Below are positions 34,967-44,256 of a DNA stretch of 64,000 nucleotides, in pieces; positions within the stretch are counted from its first letter, which is position 1; every line of letters begins with the position of its first letter. A program made the translations under genes and the position numbers. Source of the stretch: UBA5078 sp051252515 (GTDB lineage: Bacteria > Pseudomonadota > Gammaproteobacteria > Pseudomonadales > Pseudohongiellaceae); assembly GCA_051252515.1 (NCBI GenBank), contig JBPOFS010000006.1:1-64000 (forward strand). The letters are read 5' to 3'. The notes below the pieces were generated by a model that did no database searches, was not told the origin of the DNA, and saw nothing but the letters and a program-made list of their open reading frames with translations.

Positions 34967-35470
34967 ATGTTCAAAACACTCTGTGCACTATCTATTTTAT
35001 TGACTATAACCGCGCATAGCGCTTTTGCCATCGAAGAAGGTGATCTGGCACCAATGTTTACATTGCCAGATATTGCTGAAGGCAATCCAGCCATCAGCCT
35101 AGAGGATCTGCGTGGAAAAACCGTTTATGTGGATTTTTGGGCTTCATGGTGCGCGCCGTGCCTTCGCTCCATGCCTCTCATCAATGAGCTGTACAACAAA
35201 TACCAAGATCAAGACCAGGATTTCGAAGTAATAGCAATCAATGTGGACGATCCAATTGAGGATGGCCAGGACTTCTTGCTGGACACCCCGTTAGATTTTT
35301 TGATCGCAGCAGATACCGACAATACCGTGTTAAACCGCTTTGAAGTCACCGGCATGCCGACCTCCTTCTTAATCGATAAAGAAGGGATTGTGCGAATGGT
35401 CCATATGGGATTTAGAGGCAATGATATTGAAGTCATTGAAGCGGCCATTACTCAATTGTTAGCAGAATAA
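34967..35470 (+). CDS. TlpA-like periplasmic thioredoxin-fold protein
   Basis: A 167-residue exported thiol-disulfide protein. A signal peptide ends near AFA (residue 21); the redox motif WCAPC has Cys62 and Cys65; the cis-proline loop reads GMPTSFLID. It is of the TlpA/ResA type that reduces disulfides in periplasmic proteins, for example in cytochrome c maturation. No cytochrome gene is adjacent, so the substrate is unknown. It is 43 bases after the desaturase gene on the same strand. Confidence 0.87.
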   Translation: MFKTLCALSILLTITAHSAFAIEEGDLAPMFTLPDIAEGNPAISLEDLRGKTVYVDFWASWCAPCLRSMPLINELYNKYQDQDQDFEVIAINVDDPIEDGQDFLLDTPLDFLIAADTDNTVLNRFEVTGMPTSFLIDKEGIVRMVHMGFRGNDIEVIEAAITQLLAE

Positions 35471-35486
35471 CAGCCGTATAGGCAGG

Positions 35487-36584
35487 CTAGAACAAACGCA
35501 GAGGCGGTTCATCTAGAACCGCCAACTGTTCACGTAACTCTAGAATATGTTCAGCCCAATAGCGCTGAGTATTAAACCAAGGGAAACTCTTAGGAAACGC
35601 AGGATCCTCCCAACGCCTCGCAAGCCACGCACTGTAGTGCATAATACGAAGTGTCCGCAGCGCCTCTATTAGATCTAATTCTTTGGGGTTAAAATCGTAA
35701 AACTCATTATAACCATCTACGATTTCTGCTAGCTGCCCTTGCTTCTGCAATCGATCTCCCGACAACATCATCCAAATATCTTGAATGGCCGGCCCCATCA
35801 CCGTGTCGTCAAAATCGACAAAATTGGGAACATCATCGCGCCACAGCACATTGCCCGGATGGCAATCTCCGTGAATGCGAATATTGGCGACATCTTTATT
35901 GCGATCAAAAATAACCACGAGCTTATCAATTAAGTCTTGGGACAAAGTCTCGTAGGCGACGGCTAAGCTTTCGGGCAAGAAATCATTGCGTAACAGATAC
36001 TCTCGCCCCTGAATCGCCAAAGTATCAATACTCAGATTTACGCGATGCTGAAACTTCTGAGTACTACCTACGGCATGGACTCGCCCTATAAAACGCCCCA
36101 TTACCAGTAGATTATCAAGATTATCTAATTCGGGCGCGCGACCGGCCAAGCGCTCGAAAATGGAGAAAGAGAAATCATCAAACTCATAAAGCGTGTCGGT
36201 TCCATTTACGCGCAATGGCGGCACTACAGGAATCTCTAGGTCAGCCAATTCTTGCGCGAATCGATGCTCCTCTAATATTTGCTCACGCGTCCATCGTGCA
36301 GGTCGATAAAACTTCACGATGAGTGGAGCGCTGTCTTCCACGCCTACTTGATAAACGCGATTTTCGTAGCTATTGAGTGCCAATATTCGCGCGTCGGTTT
36401 GCACCCCAACACTTTCCATCGCCTCTAGCACTCGATCTGGGCTAAGTCGTTGATACGGATGAACAAGAGTGCTTGGCGGCTCTTTCTCCGCGGCGGCATC
36501 CTCAGACTCCGCTGGCATAGTGTTGCCATTGCACAGCGCATCTTCGTCTAGCTCATCATCAAACATGTCATTTTCATTGGGCAT
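35487..36584 (-). CDS. srkA: SrkA (YihE/RdoA), stress-response serine/threonine kinase
   Basis: Aminoglycoside-phosphotransferase-fold protein kinase; in E. coli it counters stress-induced death and is part of the Cpx regulon with dsbA. The sequence follows E. coli SrkA: LNSYENRVYQ, VVKFYRP-like IVKFYRPARWT, catalytic HGDCHPGNVLWRD and metal-binding FVDFDD, and the C-terminal FPKSFPW. An N-terminal extension of about 40 acidic residues before LVHPYQ is not in the E. coli protein. Nearby on the other strand is a thioredoxin-fold gene, echoing the srkA-dsbA link, but convergent. Confidence 0.93.
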   Translation of the reverse strand: MPNENDMFDDELDEDALCNGNTMPAESEDAAAEKEPPSTLVHPYQRLSPDRVLEAMESVGVQTDARILALNSYENRVYQVGVEDSAPLIVKFYRPARWTREQILEEHRFAQELADLEIPVVPPLRVNGTDTLYEFDDFSFSIFERLAGRAPELDNLDNLLVMGRFIGRVHAVGSTQKFQHRVNLSIDTLAIQGREYLLRNDFLPESLAVAYETLSQDLIDKLVVIFDRNKDVANIRIHGDCHPGNVLWRDDVPNFVDFDDTVMGPAIQDIWMMLSGDRLQKQGQLAEIVDGYNEFYDFNPKELDLIEALRTLRIMHYSAWLARRWEDPAFPKSFPWFNTQRYWAEHILELREQLAVLDEPPLRLF

Positions 36585-36704
36585 GGAAATTGGATAGTCC
36601 TAATCGAGTTTGGGCGCAGTATACTGTAAAATACCTTCGATCGTTTGCGGATACGATATCGGCGACGACACTTATCAACCACTCTTATCATCAAGGAGTT
36701 CTTC

Positions 36705-37997
36705 TTGAACGATCAGCAACTGCAAGCACGACACCAAGAGTTACGACAACAGTATCAACAGATTAGTGAGCAAAAGCTTAACTTAGATCTGACTCGCGGC
36801 AAGCCAAGCACCGAACAATTGGCATTAAGTGATGCTTTGGACGGAATACTGGACAACAACTACCTGTGTGAAGACGGTAGTGACAGCCGTAATTACGGCG
36901 GCATCATGGGTATCCCTGAAGCTCGTCAATTTGCAGCTGATTATTTAAGCACCACAGTCGCACGCGTAATGGTTGGCGGCAATAGCAGCCTGCAATTGAT
37001 GTATCAAACAGTGACCAACGCGCTCTATCACGGTGTTCGAGGAGCAGACTCCTCGTGGCTCATGGAGGCTGCCCGTGCCAGCGGCCAAGTGAAATTCCTG
37101 TGCCCTGCTCCAGGCTATGATCGTCATTTTGCGGTCTGCGAAACGCTCAACATCGATATGATTCCAGTGGCCATGACCTCTGAAGGCCCGGACATGGATC
37201 AGGTCGAAGCACTAGTGAAGGCAGATCCTTTGATCAAAGGCATCTGGTGCGTCCCTAAATACTCCAATCCTGATGGCATTGTTTACTCCGACGCTGTTGT
37301 CGCGCGCATGGCTCAACTTGGCAAGATTGCTGGCGCTAACTTCCGCATCATGTGGGACAACGCCTATGCTGAGCATCATTTAGTCGACAATCCCCCCGAA
37401 CTAGCCAACATCCTTGCGCTGAGTGAGGCCGCTGGCACTCTAGACAATGTCGTCGTCATTGGCTCAACCTCGAAAATCACCCATGCTGGTGCAGGCATTT
37501 CGTTTATCGCCAGCTCTGAGGCCAATCTCAATGAGTTTGCCAAGCAATTAGGCATTTCCACCATTGGCCCTGACAAGATCAACCAGCTACGTCACATGCG
37601 CTTTCTCAAAGACATGCCGACGTTGCGCGCGCTAATGCAAAAACACCGTCAAATTCTTCAGCCAAAATTTGATTGTGTGCTCAATGCATTAGAAAAAGGG
37701 CTTAGCGGTAAGACTGTCGCAGGGAAAACACTGGGGACTTGGACCAAACCTCAAGGTGGATACTTCATCTTGTTTGATACCCAAGCAGGGCTTGCAGATA
37801 GAGTCGTAAGGCTGACCGCAGCTGCAGGGGTTAAACTAACGCCTGCAGGGTCAACATACCCCTACCGTAAAGACCTCAATGACACCAATATTCGCCTAGC
37901 CCCCTCTTTCCCTAGTGTTAAAGAGATTGAGGCCGCGATGCAGGTATTTGTTCTTTGTGTGGAATTGGCCAGCATAGAAAATGCTTTAGGGATTTAA
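36705..37997 (+). CDS. PLP-dependent aminotransferase, aspartate aminotransferase Ic-like
   Basis: A fold-type I aminotransferase of 430 residues. I chose the TTG start at 36705 because a perfect AAGGAG lies six bases before it; the ORF extends to a TTG at 36645 with no ribosome site. NLDLTRGKP near the N-terminus and GSTSKITHAG with the likely PLP lysine fit the family of PF12897 (alanine-glyoxylate/aspartate aminotransferase type). Known members are aspartate aminotransferases; the substrate here is inferred. It is divergent from srkA. Confidence 0.87.
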   Translation: MNDQQLQARHQELRQQYQQISEQKLNLDLTRGKPSTEQLALSDALDGILDNNYLCEDGSDSRNYGGIMGIPEARQFAADYLSTTVARVMVGGNSSLQLMYQTVTNALYHGVRGADSSWLMEAARASGQVKFLCPAPGYDRHFAVCETLNIDMIPVAMTSEGPDMDQVEALVKADPLIKGIWCVPKYSNPDGIVYSDAVVARMAQLGKIAGANFRIMWDNAYAEHHLVDNPPELANILALSEAAGTLDNVVVIGSTSKITHAGAGISFIASSEANLNEFAKQLGISTIGPDKINQLRHMRFLKDMPTLRALMQKHRQILQPKFDCVLNALEKGLSGKTVAGKTLGTWTKPQGGYFILFDTQAGLADRVVRLTAAAGVKLTPAGSTYPYRKDLNDTNIRLAPSFPSVKEIEAAMQVFVLCVELASIENALGI

Positions 37998-38003
37998 TGA
38001 GGT

Positions 38004-38035
38004 TTTGGGCAATGTGTTTCGCATTGCCCAAATTT
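38004..38035. terminator. Hairpin terminator between aminotransferase and DUF1820 genes
   Basis: TTTGGGCAATG (38004-38014) and CATTGCCCAAA (38022-38032) form a perfect 11-base-pair stem with a seven-base loop, just after the aminotransferase stop and before the convergent DUF1820 stop. Only short T tails follow on either side, so efficiency may be moderate. Confidence 0.75.
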
Positions 38036-38040
38036 CAGCT

Positions 38041-38382
38041 TTATTCCGATTTTTGAGTATCCGGGCTCCGAGGAGCCAGAAACGGGGCTGGAAAGGCAGT
38101 GATATTGTCACCGCTTGAGATCTTGCTGATCCCGCCCTTTTCTACTTCATCGATACGTATAATGGCTTGTATAGGGATAAAGCTACGCTTAACACCAAGA
38201 AATTCCGCTTTAAGCTTCTCTTCACTTGGGTCTACCACTACTTGACTGCGCTCATCGAAGATATAATCTTCAACCTCTATAAAACCATAAAGCTCGCTTT
38301 GATAAACCTGTTTTGCATACACTTCGTAGACTTTTCCTTTATTCAGAAAGGTCACTCGATAGATTTCTGAGGGTGTGGCCAT
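38041..38382 (-). CDS. DUF1820 family protein
   Basis: A 113-residue cytosolic protein with the DUF1820 pattern (YRVTFLNKGKVYEVYA, then GFIEVEDYIF and VDPSEEKLKAEF). Its function is unknown. In P. aeruginosa a member of this family lies next to miaB, and here it is divergent from miaB, so the neighbourhood is conserved. The basic-acidic mix and small size suggest a soluble beta-rich protein. Confidence 0.85.
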   Translation of the reverse strand: MATPSEIYRVTFLNKGKVYEVYAKQVYQSELYGFIEVEDYIFDERSQVVVDPSEEKLKAEFLGVKRSFIPIQAIIRIDEVEKGGISKISSGDNITAFPAPFLAPRSPDTQKSE

Positions 38383-38468
38383 GCATTTATACTCTTACAC
38401 TTAGATGTGAACGCTTCGCAATATCTGGGCACTAAAATGAAATTCAAGAGTACAACCGAAATACTTGC

Positions 38469-38500
38469 TGGGCAGCGGCGCAGTTTAGCGCAATTGCCCA
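38469..38500. promoter_or_regulatory. Hairpin in the DUF1820-miaB divergent region
   Basis: TGGGCA/TGCCCA at the base and GCGC/GCGC near the tip (loop AGTTTA) flank a symmetric three-by-three internal loop. It lies between the divergent genes, about 60 bases before the candidate miaB -10 box. It could be an operator dyad or a structure in an upstream-starting transcript. Confidence 0.4.
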
Positions 38501-38557
38501 AGTCTCACCCACGTTTATTACAGATTTCCTTGGCTGGTTCTTTGCACCGCACAATAC

Positions 38558-38566
38558 TGCTACAAT
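38558..38566 (+). promoter_or_regulatory. Extended -10 promoter for miaB
   Basis: TGC-TACAAT is an extended -10 element followed by a GC-rich CCGCCC discriminator, about 60 bases before the miaB start. The matching -35 region (TTCTTT at 17 bases) is weak, as is usual for extended -10 promoters. Confidence 0.5.
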
Positions 38567-38626
38567 CCGCCCTCTAATTTTTAGCCCCATCAATTGCCAA
38601 ACGGCACTAGTACAACAGTATTGACT

Positions 38627-40036
38627 ATGACCATGACTAATACGCCAGATTCTGGAACACTCGCCACCAACACTGTGGATAGCCCTCAAAAAAGTTCGGC
38701 AACCCCTGCCGCGCCCGTCAAGAAGGTGTTCATTAAGACGCACGGCTGCCAGATGAATGAGTATGACTCTTCGCGCATGCTCGACCTTCTACGTGACACG
38801 CAAGGCGCTGAATTGGTCGATAGCCCAGAGCAGGCTGACCTATTGTTGCTCAATACCTGCTCCATTCGCGAAAAAGCACAGGAAAAAGTCTTTCATCAAC
38901 TAGGGCGATGGCGCTCATTGAAGAAAGCGAACCCGAAGCTGCAAATCGCGGTGGGCGGCTGTGTCGCTAGCCAAGAAGGGGCCGCTATTGGCAAACGTGC
39001 CCCCTATGTAGACGTGGTCTTTGGTCCGCAAACGCTCCATAAATTGCCACAAATGTTAGACGACGCCACTGGTCGCAAGACCTTGGTTGACATCAGTTTT
39101 CCTGAAATCGAAAAATTTGACCGCTTGCCAGAGCCTAAAGCGGAGGGTTGCGAAGCCTTTCTGACGGTTATGGAAGGGTGTAGTAAGTACTGCTCTTTCT
39201 GTGTTGTACCTTATACCCGAGGAGAGGAAGTCAGCCGCCCATTAGATGACATCATCGCTGAAGCGGCGCATCTCGCCGAGCAAGGGGTTCGAGAAATCAA
39301 TCTATTGGGTCAAAACGTTAACGCTTATCGTGGGCTCAGTTTCGACGACAACATCATCGATTTCGCGACGCTGATCCAATACATCGCCGCTATTGACGGC
39401 ATTGATCGTGTGCGCTTTACCACCTCTCACCCCAATGAGTTTTCCAGCAGTTTGATAGAGGTTTATCGTCATATTCCCGAACTTGTCGACCATTTGCACC
39501 TCCCTGTGCAAAGTGGCTCTGACCGTATCCTTGCCGCCATGAAGCGTGGCCATACCGTTCTTGAATACAAATCTACTATTCGTAAGATCAAAGCCATTCG
39601 CCCTAATATCAGCTTGTCGTCGGATTTCATTATTGGCTTCCCTGGGGAGACGCAAAAAGACTTTGAAGACACAATGAATTTGATCACTGAAATAGGTTAC
39701 GACAATTCGTTTAGCTTTATTTACAGCGCTCGCCCCGGCACACCGGCGGCGGACCTCAAGGACCTCACTTCAGAGCAAGAGAAAAAGCATCGCCTTGCTG
39801 TCTTGCAGGCGCAGATCAGCCTACAAGCACGGAACATCAGCGAAGCCATGGTTGGCAGCGAGCAACGCATCTTGGTCAATGGTGTATCCAAGAAGGACCC
39901 AGGCGCCTTACAGGGCCGTACGGAGAATAATCGAGTGATTAATTTCCGCTGCGACGATGCCAGCTTGATCGGGCAATTTACGACAGTCAAAGTCGTTGAT
40001 GCCTATGTAAACTCTCTAATGGGCAGCCGCATCTAA
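38627..40036 (+). CDS. miaB: MiaB, tRNA-2-methylthio-N6-dimethylallyladenosine synthase
   Basis: Radical-SAM methylthiotransferase that adds a methylthio group to i6A37 of tRNAs reading UNN codons. The N-terminal UPF0004 domain has its three cluster cysteines (GCQMNE, NTCSIRE, GGCVAS). The radical SAM core has CSKYCSFC, and a TRAM domain ends the protein. From ATG 38627 it has 469 residues, with about 30 Ser/Thr/Pro-rich residues before KKVFIKTHGC that E. coli MiaB lacks. An upstream TTG at 38594 is possible. It leads the miaB-phoH-ybeY-corC group. Confidence 0.95.
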   Translation: MTMTNTPDSGTLATNTVDSPQKSSATPAAPVKKVFIKTHGCQMNEYDSSRMLDLLRDTQGAELVDSPEQADLLLLNTCSIREKAQEKVFHQLGRWRSLKKANPKLQIAVGGCVASQEGAAIGKRAPYVDVVFGPQTLHKLPQMLDDATGRKTLVDISFPEIEKFDRLPEPKAEGCEAFLTVMEGCSKYCSFCVVPYTRGEEVSRPLDDIIAEAAHLAEQGVREINLLGQNVNAYRGLSFDDNIIDFATLIQYIAAIDGIDRVRFTTSHPNEFSSSLIEVYRHIPELVDHLHLPVQSGSDRILAAMKRGHTVLEYKSTIRKIKAIRPNISLSSDFIIGFPGETQKDFEDTMNLITEIGYDNSFSFIYSARPGTPAADLKDLTSEQEKKHRLAVLQAQISLQARNISEAMVGSEQRILVNGVSKKDPGALQGRTENNRVINFRCDDASLIGQFTTVKVVDAYVNSLMGSRI

Positions 40037-40132
40037 TATGCTTTATAAGGGGTTCAAAACACCTTACATATAACGATAGATTGGTATACTAACGACAAGC
40101 ACTAATTACTAGGAGGCTCAAAAGCTGTCTTA

Positions 40133-41170
40133 ATGACAACCCCAAAATATACCCAAAGGCTTGTACTCGAGCCTGACAATACGCACCGACTGTCCAATCT
40201 TTGCGGCAATCTCAATGAACATCTCAAGCAAATTGAGAAGTCTCTCGCACTCAAGATTCAGAACCGTGGCAATGAATTCAAACTTAGTGGCTCCAAACAA
40301 GCCGTTGAGTATGGCAATCACGTACTGAACGCATTGTACGAAGCTACCGCTGACAAGCAGTTATTGACTCCGGACAAAGTACACCTTGTCTTGAAAGAGC
40401 TCGGACGATCCGCCAACAGCAGCACTAAGACACCTTATAATGCTGAGAAGTCGTTGATCCTTAAAACACCCAATCTTTCGATTAAGCCTCGAGGCGAGCA
40501 TCAATTTGACTATGTCAGTTCGATTTATCGTTTCGACATCAACTTCGGTATAGGCCCTGCCGGCACAGGTAAAACCTATCTTGCAGTGGCTGCCGCCGTC
40601 GAAGCCCTCGTGCGCGACGAAGTCCAAAGAATCGTATTAGTGCGCCCCGCCGTAGAAGCCGGCGAGAAACTCGGGTTTCTCCCTGGAGATTTGACGCAGA
40701 AAGTCGATCCCTATTTGCGACCACTTTACGACGCACTCTACGAGATGCTCGGAGTAGAGCGTGTCGGGCGATTGATCGAAAAGAATGTAATTGAAATAGC
40801 ACCATTGGCCTATATGCGCGGCCGAACGCTGAATAACTCTTTTATCATTCTCGATGAAAGCCAGAATACGACCACCACTCAAATGAAAATGTTTTTGACA
40901 CGCTTGGGCTTTGGCTCCACGGCGGTAATCACTGGCGACGTAACACAAATCGACCTTCCAAAAGGTACACGCTCAGGTTTAGTGCATGTCACTCAAGTAC
41001 TCAAAGACCTAGACGGCATTGGCTTCACTTGGTTCGACTCTAAGGATGTCGTGCGTCACAACTTGGTTCAACGAATTGTTGAAGCCTATGATCTATACGA
41101 TCAGAAGAACGTCAGCCCACTAGTAGGGCATGACGCAAATCAAGACCAAGGGCATGAGCGCGATGCTTGA
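40133..41170 (+). CDS. ybeZ: PhoH-like ATPase (YbeZ)
   Basis: A 345-residue PhoH-family protein with Walker A GPAGTGKT and Walker B FIILDESQNTT. It is a putative RNA-associated NTPase that works with YbeY in ribosome and RNA metabolism. An AGGAGG stands at 40111-40116, 16 bases before the ATG, a little far. The end overlaps the ybeY start region; miaB-ybeZ-ybeY-ybeX order is conserved across gammaproteobacteria. Confidence 0.94.
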   Translation: MTTPKYTQRLVLEPDNTHRLSNLCGNLNEHLKQIEKSLALKIQNRGNEFKLSGSKQAVEYGNHVLNALYEATADKQLLTPDKVHLVLKELGRSANSSTKTPYNAEKSLILKTPNLSIKPRGEHQFDYVSSIYRFDINFGIGPAGTGKTYLAVAAAVEALVRDEVQRIVLVRPAVEAGEKLGFLPGDLTQKVDPYLRPLYDALYEMLGVERVGRLIEKNVIEIAPLAYMRGRTLNNSFIILDESQNTTTTQMKMFLTRLGFGSTAVITGDVTQIDLPKGTRSGLVHVTQVLKDLDGIGFTWFDSKDVVRHNLVQRIVEAYDLYDQKNVSPLVGHDANQDQGHERDA

Positions 41171-41651
41171 TTTCGACAATAGCTGTCCACAGTTTACGCA
41201 CACGCCTGCTGAGGCCATGTTCATTGAATGGATAGAGACCACCTTGGCGCATCTACCAAAAGCCTTTCCCAACAAGGAAGTAGTCGTCGGGATACGGATT
41301 GTTGACGAAGAAGAGTCTGCATCGCTTAACAGCACCTATCGTCAAAAAGATTACGCTACCAATGTACTTTCATTTGCGTGCGAAATCCCTGCAATAATTC
41401 TGGCGGATTTAGATGAAATTCCAGTGGGAGATTTGGCCATTTGTGCTCCTGTGGTAGAGCGTGAAGCGACAGAGCAAAATAAGCCGACACAGGCACATTG
41501 GGCGCACATGGTCGTTCATGGCCTATTGCACTTGCATGGATACGATCATATACAAGATTTAGACGCCGAAAAAATGGAAACCTTTGAACGCGAAATCCTC
41601 GCAGAGCTTGGTTTTCCAGACCCTTATTTAATTGAGCAAGGCGCGGCTTGA
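41163..41651 (+). CDS. ybeY: YbeY, endoribonuclease and 16S rRNA maturation factor
   Basis: Zinc-dependent RNase for 16S rRNA 3' end maturation and ribosome quality control. The zinc motif HGLLHLHGYDH is intact, preceded by YATNVLSF. I chose ATG 41163, which matches the N-terminus of Pseudomonas YbeY (MLxxD) and overlaps the ybeZ stop by eight bases; AAGG lies about ten bases upstream. ATGs at 41154 and 41130 are alternatives. Length is 162 residues. Confidence 0.94.
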   Translation: MLDFDNSCPQFTHTPAEAMFIEWIETTLAHLPKAFPNKEVVVGIRIVDEEESASLNSTYRQKDYATNVLSFACEIPAIILADLDEIPVGDLAICAPVVEREATEQNKPTQAHWAHMVVHGLLHLHGYDHIQDLDAEKMETFEREILAELGFPDPYLIEQGAA

Positions 41652-41705
41652 AGTCTTTTGGACTCAAACACCGCAATACAGTGATAGCAGGAGCACCTTT
41701 AAAAA

Positions 41706-42572
41706 ATGACTGAAGAACAAGCGAATATCGATCCAAGACCTAGGTCATGGATCGATAAAATTGCTCAGATATTCTCAGACGAACCTACCGATACTAAGAG
41801 CCTATTGGAATTGCTTCGAAATGCCGAGCAAGACAATGTACTCGACTTCGATGCGCTGTCTATTATTGAAGGGGCTTTGCAAGTTTCAAAAATGCAGGTG
41901 CGTGAGATTATGATTCCTCGCCCGCAAGTCATTACCGTATCTGCCACCAACACATTGGCAGAAGTCCTAGACATTGTAATTACTGTTTCTCACTCTCGCT
42001 TCCCGGTGTTAGCTGAAAACTCCGATTCGATCATAGGGATTTTGTTAGCAAAAGATTTACTACGTTTTGCCGCTCAAGAGAACAGCGACAACTTCGACCT
42101 TATAAAAATCGTAAGACCAGCAACGCTCGTCCCAGAAAGCAAAAGATTGAACGTACTTTTAAACGAGTTCCGAGAGAACAGAAATCACATGGCTGTCGTC
42201 ATTGATGAATACGGCAGTCCTTGCGGTGTCGTCACCATCGAAGATGTCTTAGAACAAATTGTTGGCGAAATTGACGATGAGTACGATGTCGATGATGAGA
42301 GCTATATCAAAAGAGTTGATAGCAAAACGTTTATCGTCAAAGCATTAACTCCTATCGCCGATTTTAATGAACACTTTGCCAGTGATTTTAAAGATCACGA
42401 AGTCGACACTATTGGCGGACTAGTACTTCAGCACCTCAATCATATTCCAGAGCGTGACGAAAAAGCTGAAATAGGCAACTTCGAATTCACAGTGCTCAAC
42501 GCAGACAGCCGACAGATTCGATTATTAAGAGTTCAGGCGATTGCCCCTACACAAGCAGAAACAGAAAATTAA
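41706..42572 (+). CDS. corC: CorC/YbeX, CBS-pair magnesium and cobalt homeostasis protein
   Basis: A 288-residue soluble protein with an N-terminal segment of about 50 residues, paired CBS domains (about 68-195, VREIMIPRP and VVIDEYGSPCGVVTIEDV) and a C-terminal CorC/HlyC domain (about 205-285). In E. coli YbeX is tied to magnesium/cobalt efflux and ribosome function. It follows ybeY by 54 bases. The next gene is lptE rather than lnt, which normally follows corC. Confidence 0.92.
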   Translation: MTEEQANIDPRPRSWIDKIAQIFSDEPTDTKSLLELLRNAEQDNVLDFDALSIIEGALQVSKMQVREIMIPRPQVITVSATNTLAEVLDIVITVSHSRFPVLAENSDSIIGILLAKDLLRFAAQENSDNFDLIKIVRPATLVPESKRLNVLLNEFRENRNHMAVVIDEYGSPCGVVTIEDVLEQIVGEIDDEYDVDDESYIKRVDSKTFIVKALTPIADFNEHFASDFKDHEVDTIGGLVLQHLNHIPERDEKAEIGNFEFTVLNADSRQIRLLRVQAIAPTQAETEN

Positions 42573-42600
42573 TACTTCTACAAAAATAGAGCCCAAAATC

Positions 42601-43101
42601 ATGCAACTCACTTTGCGCATTTTCACCCTGATTTTCGCGACATTCATTCTGTCTAGTTGTGGATTTGCATTACGCGGCTCCAACAGCGCAATCATTTCGA
42701 ATGACACCGTCTATGTGCAATCGACTCAAGACAATAGCGCGCTAACTCAGGCGTTAACCTCAGCACTAAACGATGCCCAATTACGCATAGTCGACTCAGC
42801 ATCCAGCGCCCATTATGTTTTACAGATAAGTGACGAAGAATTGAGCTCACGCACTACCACCGTTAATGGTCGCGCACGGGCAGCACAGTACAACCTCCAA
42901 TTAAGCACTCGAATCTCATTAAGCCAGAGAGGCATTGTATTACTAGAAGACGAACCACTAGACGTAGAACGTAGTTACTTCGAAGACACCGCGAATATTG
43001 CAGGCAGCACTCAAGAGATAGAGATACTGCAAGAAGAAATGCGGCGCGAACTTGTCGAACAAGTCATGCGTCGACTACGCGCTGCCGTTCAAGGCGCTTA
43101 A
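42601..43101 (+). CDS. lptE: LptE, LPS-assembly lipoprotein
   Basis: Outer-membrane lipoprotein that plugs the LptD barrel and helps deliver lipopolysaccharide to the cell surface. From ATG 42601 (166 residues) a signal peptide ends in lipobox LSSC; the CGFALRG start of the mature protein is typical of LptE. The last bases overlap the upstream part of the holA frame. Only 28 bases separate it from the corC stop. Confidence 0.92.
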   Translation: MQLTLRIFTLIFATFILSSCGFALRGSNSAIISNDTVYVQSTQDNSALTQALTSALNDAQLRIVDSASSAHYVLQISDEELSSRTTTVNGRARAAQYNLQLSTRISLSQRGIVLLEDEPLDVERSYFEDTANIAGSTQEIEILQEEMRRELVEQVMRRLRAAVQGA

Positions 43102-43123
43102 ACCTCATTCAAGAGACAAGTCT

Positions 43124-44170
43124 GTGCGAACTAGTTCCGACAAATTAAATACTGAGCTGAAGAAAAAACTCGCGGCCTTCTATTGGCTCGCAGGCGATGA
43201 AACCTTACTGGCTCAAGAAGCACTGACACAACTGCGTAACGCTTGTAGGCAAGCAGGGTTTAACGAATGGGAACTGGTTTTTGTTGACCGTGGATTCGAT
43301 TGGCAATCCTTGTTGCAATCCGGCAACAGTATGTCGTTGTTCTCGGATAAAAAAATCATTGAGCTGCGTCTTCAATCAGCGAAGCTAGACGATGCAGGCA
43401 AAGCAGCACTCAAACAGTATTTGGCATCCCCGAATCCCGACAATATTCTTATACTCGTTAGCCCGCGAGTTGAGCCCGCCGCACTTAATACTAAGTGGTT
43501 TAAGGGCTTGGAGGCCGCAGGTGTGTTTATCACTGTTTGGCCGATCAATGCAGACAAACTGCCACGCTGGATACATGATCGCATGCACCGCGAAGGGATA
43601 AACGCAGATCGTGACGCCATCGCCATGCTCGCCGAACGAGTAGAGGGCAATTTATTAGCCGCCGATCAAGAGATTCAAAAGCTGCGCATTCTCACAGGCG
43701 CCACTCCAGAGAAACCTGTCTCTATCGATCGCAAACAGATCATGACTTTAGTGGCTGACAGCTCACGCTACAATACTTTTAGCTTGATTGACGCCGCCTT
43801 GAATGGCGATGCTAGACGTTGCGTGAAAGTGCTTAACAGTCTGCGCAGTGAAGGCACCGAAATTCTACAGCTATTGGGAAGCTTTAATGGCGAAGTACGT
43901 AGACTTATCGCGGTCGCCCAACACAGCGAAAAGGGTAGCAATATCAGCGATGCGATGCGCAGCGAAGGGATCCGTCCCAATCATCAAAAAGAGGTAGCCA
44001 ACGCCCTACAACGCTTGCGACTTTCCGAGCTTGAAGCCTTGTTGCGCGCGGCCCGACAGATTGATCTTGCCGTGAAAGGCCTGGTAAAAACCGACCCATG
44101 GATTGAGTTCACGCAACTTATTCTAAGAATGAGCGGACACCCTATTCTTCCCCACTCAGTGCTATCTTAA
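43124..44170 (+). CDS. holA: HolA, DNA polymerase III delta subunit
   Basis: Delta subunit of the clamp loader that opens the beta sliding clamp. The protein matches E. coli HolA along its length (AMSLF-like SMSLFSDKKIIEL, DKLPRWI, EGNLLAADQEIQKL). The start is a GTG at 43124 with AGAG upstream, giving 348 residues; an earlier ATG at 43052 would overlap lptE by 50 bases and does not fit the family N-terminus. It follows lptE as in E. coli and Pseudomonas. Confidence 0.93.
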   Translation: MRTSSDKLNTELKKKLAAFYWLAGDETLLAQEALTQLRNACRQAGFNEWELVFVDRGFDWQSLLQSGNSMSLFSDKKIIELRLQSAKLDDAGKAALKQYLASPNPDNILILVSPRVEPAALNTKWFKGLEAAGVFITVWPINADKLPRWIHDRMHREGINADRDAIAMLAERVEGNLLAADQEIQKLRILTGATPEKPVSIDRKQIMTLVADSSRYNTFSLIDAALNGDARRCVKVLNSLRSEGTEILQLLGSFNGEVRRLIAVAQHSEKGSNISDAMRSEGIRPNHQKEVANALQRLRLSELEALLRAARQIDLAVKGLVKTDPWIEFTQLILRMSGHPILPHSVLS

Positions 44171-44256
44171 GCGTTGAACTCTACGTTACTATTTCTATAG
44201 TGCCGTAACCGCATAAACCAACCATTTAACCATCTGCCATTTTGACGGAGCCACTC

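Noticed and set aside
35503..35523. An 8-bp perfect hairpin as terminator of the thioredoxin gene
   Set aside because: It lies inside the srkA coding end and has no T run; it could slow transcription but cannot be called a terminator.
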